Source of the DNA: Oxyruncus cristatus
Taxonomy: Eukaryota > Chordata > Aves > Passeriformes > Cotingidae
NCBI GenBank assembly: GCA_013399855.1
Contig: VXAY01005959.1
Location: forward strand, 213,905-277,904
Reading direction: 5' to 3'
Length of the DNA stretch: 64,000 nt
Numbering within the stretch: the stretch's first letter is position 1; each line of letters starts with the position of its first letter. Shown here piece by piece: positions 50,701 to 59,179 of this stretch. A model generated the notes under the pieces. It was not told the origin of the DNA and searched no databases. It saw only the letters and a program-made list of their open reading frames with translations. A program made the position numbers and the translations under genes.

Positions 50701-53700
50701 ATAAGAGCATAGAAGAGAGTTTTCATGCAGTGTCATGTTAAGTAGTTGATTGTGACAAGTCAAAAGAATTCCAACCTGTGCTACACAGCAACTTTAGAGA
50801 AATACTTGCCTCAAAGCATTTAAAGTCACATCTTATAGCCCAAACAAACTCATTTCTTGCAACTGAAAACACCCTTCATTCAAGAATAACAAACCTTCAG
50901 AATCATAAAATTGGTTCCTTTCTAATTCAAGGTCATTTAAGAAACAAATCCTTTGTGGTAACTGAGGACTACCAACAATCCAGCAGCTCAAGATGCTGTG
51001 CAGGAGGCAGGTAGACAAGTCCAGACACTGAGGGCAACAATCCATTGAATGGAGATCGTCTTGGAAAGGCAGAACCTTATTTGCACAGACTCATTTGATT
51101 TCAAGCTCTCAAAGTAGTAGTCCCAGGGAAGACTATTTGGAATCAAGCTTTTTCCCTTTAGAGTTCAGTTTTTCATATAGAGGTTTAGCTTCCAGAAACA
51201 CTCTAGAAAGCCACTAGGCTAAATGAGGAGAAAAAAATCAAGCAGGAAATAAAAGAGCCTCAAGAGATTTCCTGGATAGCAGAAGCACTGCAAAGTCGCA
51301 ATTCTGCTCAATCTTGAAAGTTCAAATCATGTAAGGGATAAGAAAATAAGAAAAAGCACAGAAAGTTTCTATCTGAAAACCATAACCAGAAACTTCATAG
51401 ACAGACCCACACAGATCTGCCATCAGATTAGGAGACTTTTACAGTCAGTGCTGGTGGGACAAATAACTTTATCATTTAAGATACCAGAACATTTGCATTT
51501 TGTAATGGTTTAATTCCTACAGCAGCACTGAAAATCAGTAGATAATTACATATCAGAAGCTGACAAGTACATAAAATTGCAACTGATACAGAAAAAGGTA
51601 TTTCATAGAAGCTGGTCTCTAGAATTAAGTTATTGGCAACTTTACAAGGGTAGGAAAAGTGCTTAAATAACACTAGATGGAAAGTGAACCAACTCAACTG
51701 TACACCAGACAGAACACAAGAGACAGGCACTTACTAGATGCATGTTTCTGGCTCCTGTCCCGAGTGTAGATCCTGGAGGATGGCACGTGAGCAGCAGAGT
51801 AGGCTGTGAGGACCTCCTTGCGCTCGGACAGCATGCTGCAGTCACTGCACGTGTAGCCGTTCATCGGGGGCTGCGGCTCTGCTGCTCCTGCTATGTCACC
51901 ATTGCCCTGCAGCACTGTAGTGTCACTACCTGCCAAACCCAGAGCACCCCGAGCACCCACGTCAGTACTGCCAGCACTGGGTGCTGTCACGTACAAGGGA
52001 TGTGGAAGGAAAAAGCAAAGTGTAGTTACCTTTAGGGTCGCCTTCCTCGTCAAGACCTTCAAAGGGGAAAAAAAAACCAAATTTGGTTCCAAATATAAGA
52101 AAGGACTGTATTTAACTACAGTATCAGACAAACTCAAGTCAGAAGTCCTACTAATTTTAAGGTTTCAAAGAAAGCACTTTAAGATTAGCATTTAACATAT
52201 TTTGCAGCCCATCAGAAAATATGCATCCATACAGTAGGGTAGGTTGTGAAATGTATTCCACTGTGTAAGGGGCAAACAAAATAATATGAATGACAACTAC
52301 ATCTTTACTTAGTTCCCATGTGACTTTAAAGCAGCTAATTACAAGCTTACAGTGTTTCTGTTGCTCGGTAACTACTTTGATACTACTGTATTTAAGATTC
52401 TGTTTTAAGAGCCAAGTAAACTAGAGTTTAGAACGGGTTCTACCAAGATTGAAACAATTCTTCCCATTAGGACTCTGGAGAGGTCACAAGTGTACTGACT
52501 AGAAACAAACAGTCTGAACTGGGAGATAAATTGTTGATCTTTTCCTGCAGAACACTTTACATAGACAACTCTCATATTTTCCTCTTAGTTGAAGAAAGTA
52601 GGTTTCAGGAAAGTAGACTTTTATATACTTGCAAAACCAAACCAGCCAGCCACACACAAAAATCCTTCAGGGAAATTCTTAAGTGCCACTGATTTGAAAC
52701 TTTCAGATTAAGGTATGTTGAAACACAGTTCTGCCTACAACAAAGAAGAAAATGCTTTTCCTTTGTCTTTTCAAAGACAAGTTATATGTTTACCATGCTT
52801 TAAATACAGTACTCTGTGTACCTTTTGAAGAAAGTAATGATAGGAGATAATTACGGTGTTGCATCACAAAACTATATATGTTTACTGGCATATTAAATTG
52901 ACAGTACAACATGTCTTGATGTTAACTATGCCAGTAAATCAAGTTTTCACACTGGACCACAAATTTCCAGTGGGCATCTTAGCAAGCAGACACCTACAGC
53001 AGAAGTGTAAGTACACACATGTTTAGGGACAGGATGGAAAACAGGTGAGGAAAAGATCGTGAATTTATACACACCAAACAGTTTGATACAAGAAATAGCA
53101 ATCAGTGCCTACCCCAGAAATGATCAACTTCTGTCTGCTCTCGAATCAAAGACTCGTCCAATATAGTGGACACCATTGATGTATCACTGGCATGGCTATT
53201 GAAACTGCTCTGGCTAAAAATAGATGAGCCGGACAGATTTTTCCTCGGCATGTGTCTTACACTGACAGGCTGTTTATTCATACTTTTGCGTTGCTTTACC
53301 ATCCTAGGAAACAAAGCAAAGACAAGTAAGACACAGCACCGAACTTAGAACTAAAGTTCTGATAATCTCTCACTTTATCATGAAATAAACAGTCATTTCA
53401 ACACTGATGTGACTAAACAGAGCAAATTATTTTAAAAGGAAATCTTCACCTGTATTCTTACAAAGATTTCATTGCAAATCACATACCGAACATAAATTTC
53501 AAAAGTAGGGCAGTAAATACGGAGAACAAAAGAATAAACCAGCAGGTGACCTGTTAGCATTACTGTGCTCAAACGGTAAGCCTCAGGATTCCAAACCCAC
53601 AAATTAACTTGTGATGATTAAAAATGCTTACTTAGAGGACTGTTCTCTGAAGGACACGTTTCCAGCGTAAGAGCTGTCGAGAAGGGAATCACTGCGTCCA

Positions 53701-56700
53701 TCCTCTGCTTGACTGTATCCTGCAGCAGCTAACCGTAAACTACGCCGGGACATCCTTGGGGAATCAAATACTGGATCTATTTTGTTTTCAGTCTCAAAAT
53801 CCAAAGCAGATGAAGAATAACTTGAACTGTAGTAAAATAAGAACAGCAAAGTTACCAGGGGAATTTTCAACCTGGTAACAAACATGCCCTTCAAGCCAGT
53901 CTAAGTCTCCGTTAAAAGCGGTTTATTCAGGGTTATGGTGCAATTTCCACAAAATATGCCATGTAACCCAAATAATCGAGACGTGTGTAGTTACTCAAGG
54001 TTCTCCCAAGCAATTCCTATAACAAGTTCTACAACTGAAAGCAAACCACAGTTAGAAAGAAACAACCACCATGGAAACCATGTTTGAAGTTCAGCCAGAG
54101 CAAGCACTCGTTCTTTTGGGACCAATTTGAGAGTGGAATCCATATGAGAAAAGTTTCTTCACCACGCCCAGCAGCAAATTAAAAATCATGACACACTCCA
54201 AGTTGCAAAGTAAAGATTAATTTTTAGTCAAAGCTTATTTTTGTCTACTTTTTGTTTGCCAAGTCCTTGTTTTGAGAACCAAAGGTCCGTATGCCACATT
54301 ACTCCAAGTTTCCATCTCTCAACAAGTAGGAACTTCCTCCCTTTAAAATATTTAAAGACTTCCGTACTTCAGTTACTGCAGTTTAACTACTATTATTTTT
54401 TTTTAAAAGTGGTTTTAAGAGATTTTTTAATTTAATGCACATCATTGAAATATTCAACTCTAAGCAAACAAAAAATGTTTAAAGACTTGAATTTGTTTTT
54501 CTCCACAGAGGCAAGTTTACACATAGATAACTTTCATATCATTATCCTGGGAACTCCACATTTCAGCATGTGATTCTCTCAGAACCTCCATGAAAACTTA
54601 CTCTGAAGACAAAGCAGCAACACAAGGCAAACACAAAGAGATTAAACCAAGGAGTCTGTAAGAAATACACTTACTAAAGCAGAAGTTTAGCCTAAAGCAG
54701 AATACTCATACTTACAACCCTGGGAAACATTCAGTTATGTAAGTGAGCAGACAGAGGCTGTTGCAAGGGCATAGCACAGCAGGTCAGGCTCTAGAACCAC
54801 TCAGCCCTGTGACCCACAGCATCCAAATGCTAAGTGCCCTGGGCCAGCTTTCGTAAGGGCTCTGTCCCCTCTCAGGGCACAGGGATAAACAATTGCTTCA
54901 GTGTTCCTGGGGGTTTTCATTTGTTGTTTTTAAAAGAGTTGAACAAGGTATTGCTAGTGACAGCAGTTCCTCATCCCCAAAACCCCAAACAAAAACACAC
55001 AAGCAAATTAGAAATGAATGAGTACATTCTGCTGTGCAATCTGTATTTGAAATGGAAGCTTTCCCTTTAAAAAATACAGATAAATAGTTACTATAAAATG
55101 TATTTGTGCAAAAAAAATTTAATGGAAATAGTTTTCTTACACAATCATTAAAGATCTCAGAACATCACAAAGTAATAACATGATATGTATTGTATTACTT
55201 TAGCATACAAGTTAACACCAGAAGGCCTCAGAGCTACAATTACAGTAATGATGCAATTCTGACAAGCTGATGCTTTTGAAGCAAGTTTCTTTACTGCTCC
55301 ACAATGCAAAGCAAAGCATACAAGATAGGACTGTGTCAGAGCACATGAACTGCATTTCTTTTGGCTAAAAAAAACTAACCCAGACAACACATTGCAGGAA
55401 AACATCTCGTGGCTCCAGCAGCAGCTGGGCATTCAGCCCACAGGGCCAGACCAGACTCTGTCCAAAGTAACTTCTTCAACTGCCCAGCGGTGCCCAGATT
55501 CGATGGCAGGTGTTTGGCACTACGTGCTGGATCCCAGTGGTGTGCCCTGTTCACCCTGGCACGTGCAGTGTAACCCTGTGCAAGGCAGGAGCCTGAGTGC
55601 AGCTTAAGACAAACCCAGCATACACTGCTACATACATTAGGCTTATTAATCCCCGCTTGCATTTGGCTGGAAGGGGGAGAAGAAATAAGACACCTTCTCA
55701 TGTACCTGACGAATTGTAGACTAAAGAATATAACTTTTTCAGTTTTCAAAAGTACTAAGTACAGAGAACTCACATTGTGACAGACGTGAAGTGAGAATAC
55801 AGGTTAAATGCGGCTCCTCCTGTTGTTATTCTGAAAGGGTCAGAGGCACAACAGTTTTCTGTTGAGTCCCTCCCTAAACAGTTGTTTCAGAACCCAGTTT
55901 GGCTATTTACACTTGCCACTACGCATTTGCTTTTCCTCATCTTCACCCAACGTTTCTTACAGATACTCAATTCACAAGAACACAAAGTACACACAACACG
56001 CTGACAGCTGTGACCAGCCTCAATTTGTTTCTGTTTATGAACACTTGCTGCTACCAAGTATCTCAATGAGCATTTATATCAATGTGGGTTGAATACAGAG
56101 CTTGGAGTTGGGCTCCACTATCTAAAAAACTATAAAAATCATGGAATCTTTTCCTCTTTAAACAAAAGGAGCTTGTGTCTCACACAGGATAATAATTCTC
56201 TTTACATTATCTGTCCTCTGTCAGCAGGACAGTACCTAGAAGTCTCCTAACTTGCCATCTCATTTTCCATACTTTGGAATGTGGCCTTTTTCCTTCTACG
56301 GGAAAGATTACAGTAAATAAAAAAAACACTGTCTTTCCTTTTGAGAGCCAGAAATGAATGTGTACATTGATAGTGCTTCTATGCAATATGTACAGCCAAC
56401 CAAAAAACCATCTCAAGGTGGGATGCAACTAGCCTACACTCCCAGATAACTGTCTGCAACAGTGCAGACTCTGGTTCCTTCCCCCAACAAACAGCTCCCA
56501 TGGTTGCTGGCAGAGCTGCTGACTGGATCTAGTCTTACATTTCCTTCACATGAGCTTCTACAGAATAAGAATGTCCCAGACTTCAGTGGGTTTTCAAGTT
56601 ATAAATACATAAGTGGAATGAGAATGAGGTCTGCCAATTTTAGCACACCTATAGTTTTGTCTGACAGACCTTAAATGTCATTTATTTTTAAGTATGCCTT

Positions 56701-59159
56701 AGAATGAAATGGGCAGTGATGTTCTTGATTATTCAAGATAATAGATAAATGCAACACACCCAGAGAAGTACAGTTAAACAGACATCTCCTAACATAGACA
56801 CAGATATATGAGCACTATACACACATTCATATGCTATCTGACCAGGGCACTACTTACACTAACTGAGCAAGGGCAGACACTACCTTGAGTTCTTTAGTTA
56901 TTGCTTCCATCAGTTTCAGAACATATATAAAAACCCCCAAAGGATTTTATTCAACTACTGTGCAGAAAGTTACATCCTGATTGAATGCTCTGACACAGGA
57001 AATAAATTTAAAAACAAAAATCAAACCAAATTCTTACTGATTTAATCCATACTTGTGAAGTGCTGAAGGCACCCAAACTGACAACACAACTGAAAAGATG
57101 AAGGTGACTAAAAGGAAAGATCAGCCTCAAGAGGGGGGTGTAAATTATATGTTGACAAGTGGGTGAGATTCACAAGTTTGACTTGTGTTTGGAGGAGGAT
57201 AAGGATTATTTAGGCATATCAGTTTAATGTTTTTCTGCTTTGGAGGAATAAAAGCACAAAGCTGAAACACTACAGTTATGAACATGCAGTAATCCCAGTG
57301 AGTATTAATAAAAGTTCTATTAATAAGTCATAGCCAACTCTATTAATAGCTTTGTGGTATCAAACTTCACTGCACTGCTTTCTGCAGAGCTACGTGCACA
57401 AGCCAATTTCTTTAAAGAAATTCACAGGCAGAATTTGTACAAATGAATTGCCAAAAGGCAGAACAAACCAGACTGGAATATAAGCAAAACAAACACAAGT
57501 GAGTGGAGAGAAGGAATGAACTGCAACATGAAGATATTTCTGATTAGCAACTCTCCCTTTCCTAAGATTCTTCAAACATTGTCTGACCCAAGGCAGGATG
57601 AGCTACAGTAATATAGGTCATCCTGCACAGGTTCAGCAGGCAGACACACAGTAAGAGTCTGCTCAAAAGATTGCAGTTTACTCTCTTGACACCGTGAAAG
57701 CAAGTAGTTTCCCCTATTATTTTAATATTTGGGGCTTCACAGAATTTTTCATGAGGAAATTTTAAAGAAAGTGCTTGCCAAGCCTTCTTTTCTGTACAAG
57801 GAAGAATTACAATGAATTAATTCAACCTAGTTTAACTATACTTGCCTTCATTAACTCAGTTATTAAACTTCAGATTATCCAGCTCTATCCATATTTGAAT
57901 AACTATGTGTAATACACTTTAACAAAGCAAAATGGCGAACTGCAAAGTTTCAAGACACATAACCCTTCCTCTTCATAAGTTCTCTGTTTTGCAAAACAAC
58001 AGTCTTCATTCCTGCAGGAAGACAAACACGCCAGTTGTCTTCTACACAAATCCCAACAAAGTAATAATGAACTATCCCCTAGATGTCCAACAGGATTTAT
58101 CATTCTGCCTCTTCCTTTCTTCTTGCTCACAGTTTTGTTGGATATGAGCTTTGGACAAGAACACCACAGGAGCAAAGATTAACCTGCCAGGAGTTACAAT
58201 ATTTCAGCCAATTTATTGGCAAGTAGCCAAGTGTTCTCCAATCTATACACTGCATTTTAATATGCAACATATAACAATGACTTACACAGAACAGAAAGAC
58301 AATCTCTCATACTGCATCCTAACGAACAATCATTTTTTGTAAACTTAAAGTTAGCTAAACCAGTAACTCAGGCTCACTGATATATACTTGTTTCAAAACA
58401 TATCTAATTTCTCAACACCAGGAAAAGTTTGACAGATCAAAACAGCACCAATATGCTCTATTAATACTAAAAAACTCGAATGGGCATCACAACATTTATT
58501 CTGAAGACATAATACAAAAACTAGCAAACAGTGTTAGTTTTTCTAAAACTGATTTAAGAAAAACAACCTAATAATAGTCAGTTTAATAAAAAGACACAAG
58601 AAAAACCAAGTTCATTAGAAGACAGATTTTACATTCACACAACAACCAGTTTTGCCAAAAAAAAGTAATCAATACGTTACTTCCAGCCACGTTCCACATT
58701 AGCAGCAATGAGTGCACATCAATCAGTGTTTTAAAGTGAAAACAGTCCCAAGTCACAAAAGAAAGCACATCCAGAAGTTGCAAAACACAAAACATCTAAG
58801 AATTTTGATGACATATTTATAGAAATCAAACAGCAGTTGTAACTAGGCGGGCACAAGTTATTCATAGCAACTAATAAACACTGAGTCATTTTCTTAGTCA
58901 TTGTCCTCTTAGTTCAACACGTTTTCTTTCCTCCACTTAGGCCACAGAGTTGTTTTCAAACCACACTAGATAAAGCACATTTCTTCAAACAAGTCAGCTA
59001 CTTACCAGGAAAGCTAAATTCTCCAGAGTTAGCAGCATTCAGAGAACATACAGTTTCTCTACAAGAAGGAAAGAGTTCTCACCTGAGTGCATATGTATAG
59101 CCAGTGTTCTCTGGCAGACATTGGGGAGGAGTGTACGTATGTAGACGTGAAAAGTCCAT
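38633..59159 (-). CDS. SUN1: SUN1, LINC-complex inner nuclear membrane protein, complete CDS
   Basis: There are 21 coding exons from ATG 59159 to TGA 38633; with all of them included the CDS is 2613 nt, or 870 residues. The N-terminus (MDFSRLHTYTPPQ...) and segments such as DPVFDSPRMSRRSLRL match SUN1. A Cys-rich motif (YTCSDCSMLSERKEV) resembles the SUN1 zinc-finger-like region. Hydrophobic segments lie at about 248-266, 317-329 and 345-360, and the transmembrane helix at about 368-388. Coiled-coil exons cover about 430-680. The SUN domain (about 690-868) has STRCSETYETK, PGNCWAFKGSQGYLVVRLSM and YTCLYRFRVHG. In mammals SUN trimers bind KASH peptides in the perinuclear space, linking lamina and meiotic telomeres to the cytoskeleton. 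The Cys of STRCS corresponds to the SUN2 residue that disulfide-bonds to KASH; those in PGNCW and YTCLY form the internal disulfide. SUN1 rather than SUN2 follows from identity and synteny. Confidence 0.97.
39179..39271 (-). CDS. SUN1: SUN1 exon P, SUN domain
   Basis: The 31 codons GLDDEYQEEGKLLGEYVYDQ plus EGEPLQMFPVM are phase 0-0. The acceptor is TGTTACAG and the donor GTGAGT. Confidence 0.96.
39568..39605. repeat. Spaced 16-bp direct repeat
   Basis: CTTAACCATCATCTTA occurs at 39568-39583 and 39590-39605, six bases apart, in a SUN1 intron. Confidence 0.85.
39699..39866 (-). CDS. SUN1: SUN1 exon O, SUN domain core
   Basis: The 56 codons PDMYPGNCWAFKGSQGYLVV ... TVEHIPKTLSPTGNITSAPR ... 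FAVY are phase 0-0. PGNCW holds one Cys of the internal disulfide. Confidence 0.97.
40356..40471 (-). CDS. SUN1: SUN1 exon N, SUN domain with KASH-lid Cys
   Basis: It reads GGSILSTRCSETYETKTALI, then SLFGIPLWYFSQSPRVVIQ. The Cys in STRCS matches SUN2 Cys563, which bonds to a KASH cysteine. The following segment is the KASH lid. The acceptor is TTTTGAG and the donor GTAATT. Confidence 0.96.
40879..40963 (-). CDS. SUN1: SUN1 exon M, SUN domain entry
   Basis: It reads QAQIIVNNALKLYSQDKTGM, then VDFALESG and one base. The acceptor is ACATCTGCAG and the donor GTAAAT. Confidence 0.95.
41347..41601 (-). CDS. SUN1: SUN1 exon L, coiled coil leading into SUN domain
   Basis: The 85 codons VDAQVKESVKLLLFGDHQED ... 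FVSKSDLQTLLRDLELQILK ... GISGITEA are phase 0-0. In the family this region contains the autoinhibitory and trimerising helices. Confidence 0.95.
41669..41692. repeat. TA microsatellite
   Basis: An interrupted (TA)n run lies in the SUN1 intron just upstream of exon L. Confidence 0.9.
42208..42343 (-). CDS. SUN1: SUN1 exon K, coiled coil
   Basis: It completes Arg, then reads DDDQQSQLMSKIKMLELELS, QMKSELLSGESVKTSCEKID and VIHEK, ending in phase 0. The acceptor is TTTTTGTCAG and the donor GTAGGT. It matches human LKSELSSW..VKTGCE. Confidence 0.94.
43329..43372 (-). CDS. SUN1: SUN1 exon J, coiled coil
   Basis: This 44-nt exon reads DIQKELDIAKAKTV plus AG of a split Arg. The acceptor is TTTTTTAG and the donor GTATAA. 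Confidence 0.92.
43746..43832 (-). CDS. SUN1: SUN1 exon I, coiled coil
   Basis: It reads TDFLALHQEHELRILTLEEL, then LRKLSAESK, phase 0-0. It matches human TDFMAFHQEHEVR. The donor is GTATTG. Confidence 0.95.
44329..44553 (-). CDS. SUN1: SUN1 exon H, coiled coil
   Basis: The 75 codons DTINIFDFGRIRELEKQMAI ... KNVMSQYLKDMKLEEK show heptad-like hydrophobic spacing. The exon is phase 0-0, with acceptor ATCTCTTAG and donor GTAACA. Confidence 0.94.
44691..44836 (-). CDS. SUN1: SUN1 exon G, end of TM and lumenal start
   Basis: It completes Gly, then reads MWFWGLDGFISLLPPLNWTR and on to DDSFHSVQPPK, ending in phase 0. The acceptor TGGTCTAG is immediately followed by GTATGT, itself a good donor match. 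Confidence 0.95.
46021..46079 (-). CDS. SUN1: SUN1 exon F, transmembrane helix
   Basis: This 59-nt exon reads CLPKNYKSLLFLIPLLFLL. The acceptor is CTTTCTCTAG and the donor GTATGT. With the following exon's start it forms the membrane-spanning helix. Confidence 0.95.
46196..46289 (-). CDS. SUN1: SUN1 exon E, pre-transmembrane hydrophobic segment
   Basis: The split Gly is followed by RAVSGMYRLLRTGWYQLVTL, then MSLLKVFLVR, ending in phase 2. The acceptor is TTTTTTAG and the donor GTGTGT. It matches the human SGV..GWYQFVTL segment. Confidence 0.94.
46958..47056 (-). CDS. SUN1: SUN1 cassette exon D
   Basis: This 99-nt exon is phase 1-1. It reads YFMLHVLRTAGATGWLVSQK, then VLSLLWLAILSP. It matches the human segment YFLLQILRRIGAVG...WLAVVAPG. 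Both junctions carry the same 10-mer, CCAGGTTACT. The donor GTTACT is weak. Confidence 0.92.
48859..48942 (-). CDS. SUN1: SUN1 cassette exon C (predicted)
   Basis: This 84-nt exon is phase 1-1. After a split codon it reads HSDYCGSLNVKEFYREDRHL, then GVNEESI. The acceptor TGAATGTGTTGCAG and donor GTAAGTATAG are strong. The exon is hydrophilic and charged, and below usual ORF length cut-offs. I found it from splice signals and phase, so it should be confirmed with transcripts. Confidence 0.7.
49922..50044 (-). CDS. SUN1: SUN1 cassette exon B (predicted)
   Basis: This 123-nt exon is phase 1-1. After a split codon it reads GTYFYMSKILRVVKHTAASF, then ASLLVQLFQMVLLKLGYEYK. The acceptor is GTTTTTTTCAATAG; the donor GTACCT is weak beyond GT. 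The phase joins correctly to every neighbour. The second half is moderately hydrophobic. It has no close match in the human isoform I remember. Confidence 0.75.
51735..51929 (-). CDS. SUN1: SUN1 exon with Cys-rich motif
   Basis: It reads GSDTTVLQGNGDIAGAAEPQ, PPMNGYTCSDCSMLSERKEV and on to IYTRDRSQKHAS, phase 1-1. The acceptor TTTGGCAG is followed directly by GTAGTG, and the donor is GTAAGT. CSDC with a later His resembles the SUN1 C2H2-like motif. The second zinc-binding His is not obvious. Confidence 0.92.
52030..52056 (-). CDS. SUN1: SUN1 27-nt microexon
   Basis: It encodes the split Gly then LDEEGDPK, phase 1-1. The acceptor is CCCCTTTGAAG and the donor GTAACT. Human SUN1 has the similar GLDDDGDLKG at this point, which supports the exon despite its size. 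Confidence 0.9.
53113..53303 (-). CDS. SUN1: SUN1 exon, nucleoplasmic
   Basis: It completes Lys, then reads MVKQRKSMNKQPVSVRHMPR and on to LDESLIREQTEVDHFW, ending in phase 1. The acceptor is TTTCCTAG and the donor GTAGGC. The DES.IREQT.VDHFWG block is conserved with human. Confidence 0.95.
53632..53826 (-). CDS. SUN1: SUN1 exon, nucleoplasmic N-terminus
   Basis: The split Ser is followed by SSYSSSALDFETENKIDPVF, DSPRMSRRSLRLAAAGYSQA and on to FREQSS, ending in phase 2. The acceptor is TTACTACAG and the donor GTAAGC. It is Ser-rich and basic, consistent with lamin-binding nucleoplasmic sequence. Confidence 0.95.
53827..59082 (-). other. SUN1 intron after the first coding exon (5.3 kb)
   Basis: I see no exon, RNA gene, family-level repeat or long open frame that I can support in this intron. 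Confidence 0.7.
59083..59159 (-). CDS. SUN1: SUN1 first coding exon
   Basis: ATG in a good context (CAACATGG) starts MDFSRLHTYTPPQCLPENTG, then YTYAL and AG of a split Ser. The donor is GTGAGA. The exon itself begins at 59179 after TTTTACAG and includes 20 nt of 5' UTR. Confidence 0.96.
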
Positions 59160-59179
59160 GTTGACTGTTTCAAATCATA
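59160..59179 (-). promoter_or_regulatory. SUN1 5' UTR segment with a two-codon upstream ORF
   Basis: The exon begins at 59179 and carries ATG ATT TGA at 59178-59170. It ends 10 nt before the SUN1 ATG. The ATG lies one base after the splice junction, so its -3 context comes from the upstream exon. Such minimal uORFs can reduce or tune main-ORF initiation. Confidence 0.7.

Larger units (their letters stand above)
38747..53631 (-). other. SUN1 introns between the second and last coding exons
   Basis: Introns range from 100 nt (51930-52029) to 1.8 kb (47057-48858). They contain a TA repeat (41669-41692) and a 16-bp duplicated motif (39568-39605). I see no recognisable transposon and no RNA gene. 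Frames such as 50275-50726 have no splice-site and phase support. Confidence 0.75.

Noticed and set aside
50275..50726. Possible extra SUN1 hydrophobic exon (frames of 80-99 codons)
   Set aside because: No acceptor and donor pair giving the required phase 1-1 exon was found, and the peptide does not match SUN1.
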